Source: Prochilodus magdalenae
Lineage: Eukaryota; Chordata; Actinopteri; Characiformes; Prochilodontidae
Reading direction: 5' to 3'
Assembly: GCA_024036415.1 (NCBI GenBank)
Contig: JAMWET010000532.1
Location: 521,501-585,500 of the forward strand
DNA length: 64,000 bases
Within the stretch, counting starts at the first letter, position 1; every line of letters starts with the position of its first letter. Shown piece after piece: positions 25,301-52,946 of the stretch. The translations under genes and the position numbers were made by a program. The notes below the pieces were generated by a model, which was not told the origin of the DNA, searched no databases, and saw only the letters and a program-made list of their open reading frames with translations.

Positions 25301-27507
25301 AGCGGCTTATCGCAGCACCAGGTACATAAAGTCCTTTCATTTTTTGCTGAAATTGAACATATGATCTAGCAAAGATATATATCAGACAATGCATGTTTAT
25401 GAGCATTATTTTCCCCTATACATTACATTTCAGACATTTAGATATCAGTCATTTATACCTGTATATATAATATTACCTGGGCATCACTTTTTTCATGTGC
25501 ATTTACAGTGGCGTCGGAGAGAAATCCATTTGTGGAGCCCTTCTCTTTCTCTGCTGGACTCACAGAGCAGGTGTTTTCAGGGGATTTTGGCATCATCCGC
25601 TTCAACAGGGTGCTGGTCAATGATGGAGGACACTACAACCCCCAGACAGGTAAAAGTTCAGCCTCATATCCACATTTATACTGATTCCATTAGAGATTGA
25701 GTGACTAGAGCCTCGGTGTAATATTAGAAGCATAGACAGTGTGTTCATCGTATGGTTGAAATATGAGCAGTAGAATTGTAAAATCATGGAGGGAATTTTG
25801 GGATGAAATTCTGGGGAACTTGTGCTTTACTCTATAAGCCCAACCTCAGACGCTCCTCAGATAGTACAGCTTGTTTGCAGATGGGCCATCAGCAGCAACT
25901 GGCAAACCAGTGATCAATATTTATGTCCACTGGGACAGTCCAATGACAGTGTGCACTTCAAGACCATGCAAACCAGGCAACACTCGATGTTGCTTTCAGA
26001 ATGATTGATAGATGTACTGTTAATGAGGAACTGGCTTTTTGCCTTTAGAATTACTGCTTACTGTTAAAGCTTAAAAATAGGAACAGTCCTTCCGAGTGGT
26101 TTGATGTGAAATGTTCAGGTCTAGAGACACCTACAGATTATTTCTAGTGGTGGTGATAGGAACCAGACATTTAAAGAGTTTATGATGCTTCTAAAAGCTC
26201 CCTCACAGGAAAACGCTACCGTTTGTGAATATGCTGCCTGATGCCTGAAACATTGTTTTTATTTATTTATGCATTTATTAATTCATTTAGCCCTAAAATC
26301 TCTCTTTTTAAACACACTTTAATAAAGACGGTAGTCAAGGAAAATGATATAACCAGTATGTTATCATCATCAACACATAAAAACATTACAACATTACATA
26401 TATAAACTCAGGAGACGTGTAGCTTGACTGGTGCTTTTGGACTGCAAGTAAAAAGGCGTTTTTTCAGTGAAGACACTGTGGTTTCCATCCTCACCACTGC
26501 AATAAAATCTGGCATGGTACTTTTTTTTTACAATTAGACACTTTACATCAAAACTCTGAATGACGGTAAAGACCTCAAAGGGATCATGTATGCCAGTCAA
26601 GCTGATGCTAGCCTTATTTATAACACTGACCATCCTGATGCGAATGACTTGAGAGGGGTTATTGAAAGTGTTCATATCTCAGTGGTTGAATTCTGGAGAG
26701 ATTCTGAAAAATCTGTGAAATTCTCCTCTAACTGTGTATGGTGTTTGTCAGCTCGGTCTACAGTGTACACATTTGAAAACCTGTTGGCTGGGGATAAGCC
26801 ACAGTTTGTAAATTCGGGTACCATGCAACCTGCCAAAGTTTACCTCTTACAGTTACCACTTGTGAGCTGCTTGAGTGTAACCTCCATGTGGTAAACCCAG
26901 AAATGTGCAAGTTTATGAAGCCGATCTGAATGCACAAGGAGAGATAATAAAAAAAAAGGCAAGAAAAACAGGACAACTGGAGAGAAAAACTATTCCTTAC
27001 AGGAAACAGACGATAGAAAACAGTATTTCTAATGTTAGATAAACTGTCACAGTTTCAAGTGTGGTCTTTATCTAAAACTACTAATGTCCTTACTGTGGCT
27101 CATCTTGAACAAAGCTGCTCCTTTATAACCCATGCCCTAGTTGGCAGCTGAGTACTCTCCACATTCTCTACTCTGCAGGGATCTTCACCGTGCCTGTGGA
27201 TGGACGCTATCTGATCACAGCTGTCCTAATGGCAGCAAGGCACGAGCGGGTCGAGGCTGTGCTCTCTGTGTCCAACCGCAGCGTGCAGAAACTGGACACA
27301 GCGGGCTACTCTGGGCCAAGCGGACACCTCACTCCGCAGCCATCCACATGTGGAGGTTCTGCCTCCTTCAGCTCCATCCTCTCTCTGCGGGCGGGTGACC
27401 GAGTGACACTGGTGCGGACGGCCGGGGCGCTGGCTGTGTCCGAGGCCAGAGAAATCCTCTCTACCTTCAGCGCCATCTTCCTATATTCACCTCAGTCCCG
27501 GAGATAG
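8249..27507 (+). CDS. emilin2: EMILIN-2, complete gene (nine coding exons)
   Basis: Joining 8249-8346, 10296-10415, 13305-13501, 13916-15799, 22356-22652, 25081-25128, 25274-25321, 25509-25649 and 27179-27507 keeps one frame and gives 1053 aa plus TAG, the length I recall for human EMILIN2. All introns are GT-AG. Domain order: hydrophobic signal peptide (about 1-22), EMI domain (34-107) with seven cysteines at 36, 46, 61, 68, 96, 97 and 105, long coiled-coil region (about 140-766), proline-rich stretch ending in GEAGPPG (767-865), and C1q-like domain (about 905-1053). The proline-rich segment and the lpin2 neighbour favour EMILIN2 over EMILIN1 or EMILIN3. The family forms secreted disulfide-linked multimers of the extracellular matrix, associated with elastic fibres. 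Whether this is the a or b copy of a fish duplicate cannot be told. Confidence 0.95.
8605..8760. repeat. About 48-bp degenerate tandem repeat in emilin2 intron 1
   Basis: Three units, each starting with a variant of ggttccaccttaaatggtgc, begin near 8609, 8659 and 8707. More degenerate echoes (gtgccaccttaac, cttccaccttaag) follow at 8870-8905. The motif resembles fish interspersed repeats, and intron 1 holds no exon I can see. Confidence 0.65.
8762..10295. other. emilin2 intron 1, remainder
   Basis: No exon or named mobile element found. Open frames near 9495-9980 on both strands overlap one another and have no family resemblance. Confidence 0.5.
10296..10415 (+). CDS. emilin2: emilin2 coding exon 2: first half of EMI domain
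   Basis: Follows a good pyrimidine tract and cccag acceptor. It encodes [16 protein letters not shown], the hallmark start of EMI domains, with cysteines 36, 46, 61 and 68. Donor gtaagg at 10416. The other open frames over this exon (10302-10541 plus, 10310-10573 minus) are shadows. Confidence 0.95.
12270..12795 (-). mobile_element. Tc1-like transposon remnant in emilin2 intron 2
   Basis: On the plus strand, phrases such as ggaactaagaggcccaaacc and ctcctccaccaaactttact are the reverse complement of the middle of a common fish Tc1-like transposase gene (the region around GGGGIMVWGC). The right edge near 12762-12775 (ttggccatatagtgta) looks like that family's terminal sequence. Internal deletions leave no usable frame. 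The rest of intron 2 (10416-12270, 12795-13304) shows nothing recognisable. Confidence 0.7.
13305..13501 (+). CDS. emilin2: emilin2 coding exon 3: second half of EMI domain
   Basis: Encodes [20 protein letters not shown] followed by [12 protein letters not shown], the conserved C-terminal signature of EMI domains with the paired cysteines 96-97 and cysteine 105. A Gln/Pro-rich linker follows. Donor gtatgg at 13502. Confidence 0.95.
13916..15799 (+). CDS. emilin2: emilin2 coding exon 4: large coiled-coil exon
   Basis: An 1884-bp exon, open throughout, encodes residues about 139-766. It contains heptad-like stretches rich in Leu, Glu and Lys (for example [20 protein letters not shown]), several Asn-X-Ser/Thr sequons and scattered cysteines. 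EMILIN genes characteristically hold most of the coiled coil in one exon. It supports trimer assembly in the family. Acceptor at 13914-13915 (catag), donor gtacgt at 15800. Confidence 0.95.
16149..16368 (+). mobile_element. tRNA-derived SINE
   Basis: The 5' part has RNA polymerase III box A (tggtgtagctcagtgg near 16152) and box B (ggttcaaatcc, 16216-16226) at tRNA spacing. The 3' part ends with gtcgctctggataagagcat and cagctaaatgccataaatg, the tail shared by several teleost SINE families and their partner LINEs. It lies in emilin2 intron 4 in sense orientation. It is a retroposon, not a functional tRNA gene. Confidence 0.85.
16370..19795. other. emilin2 intron 4, middle part, no exon seen
   Basis: Intron 4 runs from 15800 to 22355. 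Between the SINE and the next transposon remnant I found no splice-bounded coding segment. Short open frames on both strands lack any family signature. Confidence 0.5.
19800..20215 (+). mobile_element. Internally deleted Tc1-like transposon in emilin2 intron 4
   Basis: The N-terminal part of a Tc1-like transposase survives ([20 protein letters not shown], then [20 protein letters not shown]) as a helix-turn-helix-like segment at 19840-20020. It is followed directly by a C-terminal tail ([20 protein letters not shown], 20075-20135). The catalytic core is missing, so a large internal deletion is implied. Ends are too worn to place exactly. Confidence 0.7.
20314..20342. repeat. (TA)n microsatellite
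   Basis: About 14 TA units inside emilin2 intron 4. Confidence 0.9.
20380..22200. other. emilin2 intron 4, 3' part, unassigned
   Basis: Overlapping open frames at 20404-20953 on both strands have no recognisable motif and no splice context, and may belong to an unidentified old repeat. From 21700 to 21830 lies one member of a dispersed repeat family described separately. Confidence 0.4.
22265..22348. repeat. (CT)n microsatellite at the emilin2 exon 5 acceptor
   Basis: About 84 bp of CT dinucleotides with two TTT interruptions end 6 bp before the AG of the exon 5 acceptor. The repeat therefore forms the polypyrimidine tract of that splice site. Repeat-derived open frames cross it on both strands. 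Confidence 0.95.
22356..22652 (+). CDS. emilin2: emilin2 coding exon 5: proline-rich region
   Basis: Encodes residues about 767-865: a Pro/Gln-rich stretch ([19 protein letters not shown]), then [11 protein letters not shown] and a basic segment, ending in KGFAGAPG. A proline-rich insert between coiled coil and C1q is typical of EMILIN-2. Its acceptor lies immediately after a long CT microsatellite. Donor gtgaga at 22653. Confidence 0.9.
22871..24374 (-). mobile_element. Tc1-like DD34E transposon, near full length
   Basis: The terminal repeats start CAGGTGCTGGTCATAAAATT on the left and end with its near reverse complement on the right (the two differ at the ninth base), flanked by TA (22869-22870 and 24375-24376). 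They are about 210 bp long and contain an inner copy of aaaattagaatatca (about 23060), giving an IR/DR layout. A transposase gene runs on the minus strand between them. The element sits in emilin2 intron 5, opposite to the gene. Confidence 0.95.
23147..24053 (-). pseudogene. Tc1-like transposase, broken at both ends
   Basis: The minus-strand frame 23983-23147 (278 codons) keeps the whole DDE catalytic core. The first Asp is in VLFSDESKF, the second in FQQDLAPAH, and the Glu in [11 protein letters not shown], with 34 residues between the second Asp and the Glu (DD34E). Upstream, an ATG at 24053 begins [12 protein letters not shown], the usual family start, but that frame soon ends in a stop. 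Most of the helix-turn-helix region is missing between the two pieces. Downstream the reading frame shifts after [10 protein letters not shown], so the true C terminus is lost. The mRNA could not give an active enzyme. Confidence 0.9.
24395..24790. repeat. Dispersed repeat pair in inverted orientation
   Basis: A forward copy (24410-24510, with acagtggtgctgatgggagc) and a reverse copy (24655-24765, with gacgtctggttccaatcact) of the same short repeat face each other in emilin2 intron 5. The reverse copy read on the minus strand, from gagtggtttggtgtgaaatg to gattggaaccagacgtct, is the best-preserved member of the family in this window. An inverted pair suggests a foldback or MITE-like element. 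Confidence 0.5.
25081..25128 (+). CDS. emilin2: emilin2 coding exon 6 (48 bp)
   Basis: A 16-codon exon encoding [15 protein letters not shown] between a strong acceptor (ctcctttcacag) and donor gtaaac. Phase matches both neighbours. Skipping it would keep the frame. Confidence 0.85.
25274..25321 (+). CDS. emilin2: emilin2 coding exon 7 (48 bp)
   Basis: A second 48-bp exon, encoding [17 protein letters not shown] across its junctions. I used the acceptor tttttcactag at 25271-25273. A nearby ttccag at 25275-25280 would shift the frame. Donor gtacat at 25322. Confidence 0.75.
25509..25649 (+). CDS. emilin2: emilin2 coding exon 8: start of C1q-like domain
   Basis: Encodes [15 protein letters not shown] and then [20 protein letters not shown]. 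The FSAGLT and F-N-x-V-L-V-N-x-G-x-x-Y-x-P-x-T-G pattern marks the first strands of a C1q domain. Donor gtaaaa at 25650. Confidence 0.95.
26085..26345 (+). repeat. Dispersed repeat copy in emilin2 intron 8
   Basis: It reads ccgagtggtttgatgtgaaa through tggtggtgataggaaccaga, matching the family described at 24395-24790 in sense orientation. No exon is visible elsewhere in intron 8 (25650-27178). The open frames at 26394-26976 are not supported. Confidence 0.5.
27179..27507 (+). CDS. emilin2: emilin2 coding exon 9: C1q-like domain and stop
   Basis: Begins [20 protein letters not shown], core strands of the C1q fold. It ends with [18 protein letters not shown] and TAG at 27505-27507. In EMILINs this trimeric globular domain sits at the C terminus. 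Two other plus-strand frames over this exon are shadows. Confidence 0.95.
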
Positions 27508-27680
27508 CCTCCAGAGAGAAAGAGCGCACTGAAGGACTGCTAACAGTAGCAATGCAGCCTATTACAAGCCAAAAGACACTGCAAGAAAAACAGCGCTTGG
27601 GCTTTTCTCAAAGCTGTAGTCTGGTAAAAAATCTCGTTTTCACAATTTGCCCCTCACCCCAGGTGTTTTCAGTAAGCCAG
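27508..27680 (+). other. emilin2: emilin2 proximal 3' UTR
   Basis: Sequence directly after the stop codon, before the first transposon remnant. No AATAAA occurs here. Candidate poly(A) signals lie further on, at about 28628 and at 29242-29251, so the 3' UTR may run through the transposons. The true end is undetermined. Confidence 0.4.
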
Positions 27681-28153
27681 CATATGCCATGTGGTCAAAA
27701 GTATGTGGACAACCCTATAAACAATGTGTATGGCTCATAAAGCGGACCCCTTACTAACAAGTGCATTTAATATAGCATACAGCCGTATACAGCAGTCTCC
27801 ATAGACATGCACTGACAATAGAACTGGTCATACTCAATCACCTTTAACGACATGCAAGTGCTCAATGACTATGAAAGACTGTTTGGGTGGAGGAGGAATA
27901 ATGGGCTGGGGCTGTTTATGGTGGCTTAGTTCCTATGAGGGAAAACTTTAAGCTACAGCAACTTTATCCAAACAACCTTCTTACATCTTTGGGCTGAATC
28001 AGTTCCCAGTCTTTCAATGGCTCCTGTGGCTGGATCGAAGTGAATCCACACAGCCGTGTTTCCACATCCAGGGTAGAGTGAAGATTGTTGTAGCAGCAAA
28101 GAGGAAATGTGACAGGATAAGATCAGGTGCCCACATACTTTTGGCCATGTCAT
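27681..28153 (+). mobile_element. Internally deleted Tc1-like element in the emilin2 3' region
   Basis: The left end (ccatgtggtcaaaagtatgtgg) and right end (cccacatacttttggccatg) are inverted copies typical of a fish Tc1-like family. A short core remnant near 27885-27930 still reads GGIMGWGCLW on the plus strand. The rest of the transposase is missing. Confidence 0.8.
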
Positions 28154-28504
28154 GTAGCTTTGCGGTCTGAGGTCTGCTTTGAAGGCCTATGTAGCAAACT
28201 CTTAATGAAAGCTTTTTTAGCAAACTCATAATGAAAGCTTGCTGTCTGCTAAATCTATACAAGTGGACAAACGCACAGTTTGCGAGTTCAGACTGTGCCT
28301 TTAAACTGTGGTGGTGGAATGAGGGAAGACTGACTGAGGGAGGGGAGATAGCTCTGAGAATTAGCTAGAAGGCTAGACCCTTTAGTTGTGTTAGGACTTA
28401 CATAGGACTGGGGAACAATGAGGAGATGGGGTTGTGGTTGGGATCATGAGAGCTACATCATGGGCGGTAGATTGGAATGAGTAGGTTTCCAGGCACGTAC
28501 CTCC

Positions 28505-28636
28505 CCCCAAACTTCATTTATTCAAATCACTTTTATTGTTACGTCACATTTTCACAGGTGTGAAGGTGAGTGAAAAACTTAGGTGCGTAGTCCCTTACAG
28601 TACTTCAATACAAACATATACATTAGACAATAAATA
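28505..28636 (-). mobile_element. LINE 3' tail fragment
   Basis: Read on the minus strand, the fragment ends ...aacaataaaagtgatttgaa, a common 3' end of fish LINEs of the Rex/L2 type. It abuts the next element at the TA of that element's target site. Only the 3' end is present, as expected for 5'-truncated retrotransposons. Confidence 0.55.
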
Positions 28637-29167
28637 CAGGGGTTGGACAATGAAACTGAAACACCTGGTTTTAGACCAAAATCATTTATTAGTATGGTGT
28701 AGGACCTCCTTTTGCGGCCAATACAGCGTCAGTTCGTCTTGGGAATGACATATACTGCGTCCTGCACAGTGGTCAGAGGGATTTTAAGCCATTCTTCTTG
28801 CAGGATAGTGGCCAGGTCACTACGTGATGCTGGTGGAGGTTCGTCCTTCTTGGTGGTATGCTGACATTACCCTGGATACCGTGGCTCTTGATACATCACA
28901 AAGACTTGCTGTCTTGGTCACAGAAGCGCCAGCAAGACGTGCACCAACAGTTTGTCCTCTTTTGAACTCTGGTATGTCACCCATAATGTTGTGTGCATTG
29001 CAGTATTTGGAGCAGAACTGCTCTTACCTGCTAACTGAACCTTCACACTCTGCTCTTACTGGTGCAATGTGCAATTAATGAAGATTGGCCACCAGGCTGG
29101 TCCAGTTTAGCCATGAAACCTCCCACACTAAAATGACAGGTGTTTCAGTTTCATTGTCCAACCCCTG
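28637..29167 (-). mobile_element. Non-autonomous Tc1-like element (531 bp)
   Basis: Perfect-looking terminal inverted repeats (caggggttggacaatgaaac at the left, its complement at the right) are flanked by TA at 28635-28636 and 29168-29169. On the minus strand 28986 down to 28840 encodes MGDIPEFKRGQTVGARLAGA and SLCDVSRATVSRVMSAYHQ, a Tc1 helix-turn-helix. The catalytic core is deleted, so it would depend on a relative for movement. Confidence 0.85.
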
Positions 29168-29169
29168 TA

Positions 29170-32100
29170 TATACAATACTAAGCACAAAATCTCTGTTTA
29201 TCCTAATATATAGTTTAATATAACAGTAATATGAAGTTATGAATAAATAAAGACAGTTATTCCATAACTGGCTTTATCTATGCATGATGCTCCTTTGAAA
29301 ATGAGATTTTTTGCCAAACTACCACTTTAAGAATCTGATCCTGCAGTAGACCGGCCAGGTCATCACAGCTGTGGTGTTTGGCAGTACTAATTCTCCGGGA
29401 GGCTGCACATCACTCACACTTTTTGCGGTGCTCTGACCGTGCTGGCCAAATCTCAGGTCATCCATCTACAGATGTTCAGGTGATCTGATTCAGCTGATTC
29501 CATAAACAGAAATTATTTTCCTCAGAATAATGTATAACGTTTAATCACCTCAAGCATTTAGCCATGTGTTCCACGTAGTAACACACAGTATCAGTACACA
29601 GCAGTGTTAGGGGAATATGGTGTTGTATACAGATTGTGCAGCTTTTCCAAACACTACAGGTTTGTTCCGTATAAGCAGAGCACTGTGTGATATTCTAGTA
29701 TGTATGTGTTCATTGTATAAATCCTTTATCTACTTTTGTATCTTAACATGTCCAAAGCTGTCAAATTTGAAAACATTAAATTAACGGTTTTATACTTTAT
29801 TCCTACTTTGAGACCAAATTATAGAGAATTATCTCAGTAAGAGCGAATCAGACGAGCTTTACATGAATAATTAAACGCTTTTATAGCGGGTCATATTGTA
29901 TAATGGAGCAACACCCGCTCGCATACAGCCGCAGCCTTGAATTACAGAACAATAAAAGTGACAGCCAAAACACAAAGAACTCTCCGTTACCCAGGGAAGG
30001 GTGTGGGGGCGACTCCTTGATAAAGCTCTGAATGAAAAGCAGCAAACTGCTCACACAAAGAAATAGATTTCGAAGCCCATAAGGGATGTTTATATTGCCA
30101 TTGTTTGTAAACAGCGGAGTAAATAATGGCTGTGTTACTCACATGGGAAATGGATCTAAAGGGCATGATGTGGAGATGTGAGTAATATCCTACATTATAT
30201 GAATGTACAGCAGACGGGGTTATGGGCAGTGAAGGGTTTGAAGCTTTTTGGAATTAGCTTGTTGAAGTGCTGAATGATGAGCACCAGGCTGAGCACTAGC
30301 CATTTTCCCAGAGGCTGCGTGTGAAATTTCCCCTTCCTCCCAGGAGGAAGACGGCGGCCTTTGCCCTGGATATTTCATGTTATTTATTGCAACACTTGTT
30401 CTTGCACAGCTTGGTGAGGCACAGCAGTAATGAATCCTTGATCGTATTAATTTAACTGTACCTTCCAGATACTCATACCAGATGCTTGGCACAAAGTGCC
30501 CAATAAACAAAACCAAAATAAAACAAAACAGTCTGGCTTGTGGTATAACTCACCCATAACTGGATGTACTACATGAGGTCCTCCGTTCAGTCCTTCACAT
30601 CATTGTTTAATGATGTTAAAAGAAAGATCATTTTCCCCTCCACTGTGCGCTCCATCGTCTAGATCACAGATGCAGGAAAGCCCCTCTCCTTTATTAGGCT
30701 CTGTAGGTCAGTGGTGGTGATGGGGACCAGGGCTCACCATGTGTACACCACAGATATAGCCATTGAGTCACTATCCCAAACCACCAGTGAATCTACACAT
30801 TGATTATGCTGATGGCTCATTAGTGGTAAATTTCCAGGAGGAAGAAACCATCACTGGGCCCTGTCTTGCCTTAGAGCAACTTACAGCTCACGACAGCAGT
30901 CTAGCTCGCTGTGTGTGGCGTACAGCCTTCACTGTCTCTCAGCCAGAGCAGTTTTAAAGGGGGACTCCACTGATTTCATGGGTAATATGTTAACAGCCAT
31001 TTTCAGAGTAGTGTGAAATGCTCCTTTCCAGAGAACCTGGCTGAGCTAGAACTATTCAAAGTGGTGCTGATAGAAACCAGACGCCCAAAAGAAGGGTGTC
31101 CAGTCTTATCCGTAACAGCCTGTTTCGTTCCAGCACTGCAGGAGGTTTGTAGGCGATCAGTTGTTTGTTGACTGTCCAGTTGATTAAACAAGCGGAGCCA
31201 GGCGTGCTCCTGCTCTTTTGCCAGGGAGACTTGCAGCCACGCTGACCCTGCATAGATAAGACCGGACACTTCTGGTCTAAAGCCTCTGAAAGCTGCCTCA
31301 CAGGACGTTGTTACGTGAAATGCTGAGATGTACAGCGGCTGATCTCTGTTGTATTTTAATCCATTTAAGGAGGAGGAGTATGTAAGGAAAGTGTATTTTA
31401 TAACAGCATCAGTATTTCCTGTAAAAAGACGTGTAGGTTCACAGGTGGAGTGTGTGGTCAGTAAAGCGGTTACATTAGTGTTGCAGATGCAGTGACACCT
31501 GGTTTATCACCACCACCACAGTAAAGAATTCTGGGTCAGCAAGTTTCTCTACAGCAAACCTTTCACCACTCTGAATGCATGTTTACATCTCAAGGACGAA
31601 TTTATACTGCCATTTTGAAAACTTGTGGAGCTAGAATGCTTATTAACACTCGGTAGAGCTTTTTAAAGTCTACATAATTAAATAGAGGAGATGTAAATGA
31701 AGTGCTCCGTCGCTTGTCAGAATTGTTCATAGTGGTGCTGATATGGACCATTTTTCACATGAACAAAAATGGTTATGAATATGCAGTGTGATGTCTATGA
31801 CATTGGTTTATGATGAGCTTTTGGCCTTAAATGCATGTTCTATAATCCATTCAGGGTGGAGGGGTACATGCAGGGTGGTATAAGGCAACATACAACCTTA
31901 CACATTTGTGCTTTCAGATTTACTATCAACACTACATGTAAATACTCGAGACACATGCGGCTTCACTGGGTTTAAAACGGCTAGATTTGTGTTGTAGACA
32001 TTACATGACCTTCCAATCAGCCTTCAAAACCACTGCGATGAATTCAGACTTTTCTAAAGCAAAGCTCCTCCCAGCAAAACCAATCTGACTTTTACACCTA

Positions 32101-32200
32101 AAGCATTTATGATGTAGTAAAAATGAAGGGAGAAAAAAAAAAACTGGAATTTTTCCTTAATGGAAACAAACAAGACTGCAAGTAGGCCACATCTGTAGTA
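29170..32200. other. Interval between emilin2 and lpin2
   Basis: No coding exon recognised. It holds poly(A) signal candidates at 29242-29251, and at least four members of the dispersed repeat family: 30600-30760, 31005-31110 and 31685-31770 forward, 31500-31585 reverse. Open frames such as 30220-30516 and 31003-31301 on the minus strand lack splice context or family signature. Confidence 0.5.
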
Positions 32201-35200
32201 AATGCTATTTTAATAGGTTTCTGCTTCATAAACATTTTCCAAAACAATAGTTTTAATAAATCCATACAGCAAGTGTACACTTAAGGTTGTTTAAAGTGGT
32301 CAGACCGGTAAAGTTCAAACATCAAAACCAAGAGGAACTAACACACGTACACATACGCACCTTTCCCACAAAGAGCACACATCAAATAAAAGCATATAAA
32401 ACAGGGCATCGAAGCGAGAGAAGAAGGAGGAGGAATAAATGTTCAGCATTTACCACAACAGGTTCAAAAGAACGGCTTTTTTTTTTCTTCAATTTTTTTT
32501 AATTTTTTTTTTTTTTACCATAAATCTCAGGTTCATACAAGATGAGTGTGCTCATCCCACACAAAGAAGTTTACTTTCATAGAAAGAATGGGATCGCCTT
32601 GTTAATCATTAACAGACAGATTTCACTTCTACACATCATAAACACGGACGAAGCACGCAAAAACAAATCAAACAAGCACGGAATGCCCACCTTTCTCTCC
32701 TCAGACTCGTAGCTGATCAACTCATACGAATATTCTACTCGGAATAAATTACTTGCTATTGTGCTTCAAGTTTGTGTTTCATGCCTACTTCAGTTTTAAC
32801 ACACAGTGCTCTAAAACAACTACATCTGAACCTAGAAAGACTTGGTCAAAGCAAAAACAGGTAAATAGACAGCTCGTGTTAGGCCGAAACAAAGACCAGC
32901 TTTCACTAACTAACTGTTCATGACTGGAATCTGTTGCTTCAGTTGGCCACGGAGGGAGTTGGGTCAAACACCTGGCGAATATTTGAGCTGCGATCCCTCT
33001 CGTGCAAAATAGCTGCAATCTGCTTCTGTTCTTCAATGCACTGGAACAGTCGCTCACTGGTATGGTATTTTTAACACAGACCCACAGGCTGTACTTCTCA
33101 GCACAAAGCCACAAGGTAAGCTAAAGCCTTTGTATTAGCATTCCTATTAACCTTTCCAGCACCAGAATGGTGGAAAAGGCTGCATTAGGTTTCCTAAATG
33201 CCCACCAGGATCAGGCAGGCAAGAACTAAGACCATGATAACTTTACGGATATCAAGCTAATCAACACATATACATTACACCTACGGCTAACTTAAAAAGC
33301 ATCCTACTGAGGTTATAGCTTTAGCTTTAGCATGAGACTGTTTCTGGAGATCAGCATGGACCTAGTAGAAGTGTTCCATGTCTACTGTAAAGATTATACA
33401 TACTGAGTAATGTATGCAAGTCAGACATCTCCTCTCATTTATTTCATTTCCTGTTAAAATGTCTTTTCATATTTCATCATCAGGGGAAAAATAAAGAAAA
33501 CCTATTTAACAGGACGAGCTAATAGTATATCAAAGGCTGCAGTATGCTGTGTCCACTTGTTGCCTTTATTACAGCTTCCATTACATGCACAAGATTTCTT
33601 CTTTTCTGGCATAGACACCTGGTTTACAGCTGGTCACTTTATGCATATTGCGTATCAGGGTTATATCTGGATAAGGCCAAGCCTCATAAAAGCAATGCAG
33701 CAAAAATGCATTTACGACAGATACAAATCTGATCGCTCAGACTACTTTAGGAGGCATACTAAGAGGCATTTAAGCCACATGTTATAGTAGTGTTAATGCA
33801 TCATCTCTAAAGACACAACTGACAACCTCCTCCCACTACAACCACAACTCCTCCCCATGCAGTAGCTTACTGGGCATATGATCCGGGTCTGTCAATCCTG
33901 GAGGATGCACATGTTTGAGAGCATGAACAAAACTAAATGCTTAATAGCAATAAGGACAGAAACAAACTGCAGATGATGGAGGCTGAATGGATGAACAGTT
34001 GGTAACCGGTTACTGCATAACAGGCAGATTTACTTATTCCTTTACACAAAGCAATAGGGTTTTAAGTCCAACTGACTGGAGGGCTACAGAGCATACTGTC
34101 TGCTCTTATCCGGGTCAACGCTAATTTCATGAAGTGACCAGGTGTAAACAGGTTCCTTATGCGAGTAGATCTTCTATTTGAGTTCCCCAGAATCATCTCC
34201 TGAAACAATGAATCTCTTGATGACCATTTCGGCTGTAAATGAAATAAGTATGGGAGTCTCTGACTAACACAGTACTGAGCATGCAGCTCTAAAATGTACT
34301 GACTGCTGTTTAAGTTGTTGAAAAATAAGCTCTTTAATAAACCCTTCACTCAGAAGACTGCTCAATAGTTTCCAACACTGCAGTTCCTTCACCACCTAAG
34401 TGCAAGACGATCTACTGTGTTCTCTTGGCTGCTGTTGTGAGTGCGATCGGTAAGGCATCGTGAAGCAGCCAGAGAAAGAAAATATTAACGAGTGGAAAAC
34501 ACCTGGAACACAAACGTAAGCCTTCCTCAGTGCACTGTGCCTTTCCACTGGCCTTTGGATGGAGCTAAAAGCCTGAGCGCCCTCAGGCTGAAGCAGCGGC
34601 AGGGAAGGTTCTTTAAAAAAAAAAAAAAAACACAACCACACAATAATGACCTCACCAGCACCAGTCTGATCAGTGCCCACTTCACCAGCAGCAGCAACAG
34701 CAGCAGCAGCAGCGTCCAGCCCAGTCTCATACCTCATCATTCAACAATATGCGCATTCAAAAAGGCATTCACTCCACCACATTAGAGGCAGTGCATGTTA
34801 ATAATTCTAATTATCTTACACTTAAACTTAGATTTGTTATTAAAGAAGAAAATAAATTAGCATTTAAATATTTGTGACCCCATGCCCCATCTATTCTGTT
34901 CTCATTGCACCCACTGTGTTACCAGTAACCATCTGGGCCACAGGACTGTAAACACAAGCCTACACTGGACCACCACAACAGGGATAAACAGCTATGCAAG
35001 GGCTGGAGTGGCCCGGGACTTAGCAGCTTAACAGGCATACAGATTAGAAGCAGCGGGAGCATCTATTACACACCAAAGAGCCAGATTAGTGCCTGGTCAC
35101 TCCAAGAGGCCTGGCAGGTTAAGGCCGCATCCCTGATGAGACACTGTAGGAAAAAAGAACACCATCACATCTCCTACAAAGTTCAATGCAACCTATTGAA

Positions 35201-35474
35201 GCGCTCTTGTCGTTCACACGCTGTCCTGGATGAGATAGGGAGGCACAGTTTAAACAAGCATTCTGTACAATCTTTCAGACTAGAACAGATCGCTACTCTT
35301 TAAAGAAAGGACTATCACCAAGTGGCAACTGTGAGTAGTTAGGTCTTCATAGCACAATGCAAGGATCTGACCTAAAGAAATAAGACAACCATGCAACTGT
35401 CAGGACGTCTGGTTTGTTTGGGCAAGTCTTCGATAGAAATCACAGATGGGCGGAGTGAGAATGTCTGATCAGCC
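32200..35474 (-). other. lpin2: Probable lpin2 3' UTR
   Basis: The 3.3 kb after the lpin2 stop codon has no recognisable transposon and no coding exon, consistent with a long 3' UTR as in other lipin genes. Minus-strand AATAAA candidates lie at 33565-33570 and 33438-33443. Homopolymer T runs at 32478-32516 (A on the transcript strand) could be internal. The 3' end is not established. Confidence 0.4.
34685..34713. repeat. CAG/CTG trinucleotide repeat
   Basis: About nine CAG triplets with one CAA interruption on the plus strand. These are CTG in the sense of lpin2, about 760 bp after its stop codon. Confidence 0.9.

Positions 35475-52946
<17,472 letters not shown>

Noticed and set aside
25281..25321. 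Alternative acceptor (ttccag) for emilin2 exon 7
   Set aside because: It gives a frame inconsistent with exon 8. The acceptor at 25271-25273 gives a 48-bp phase-conserving exon.
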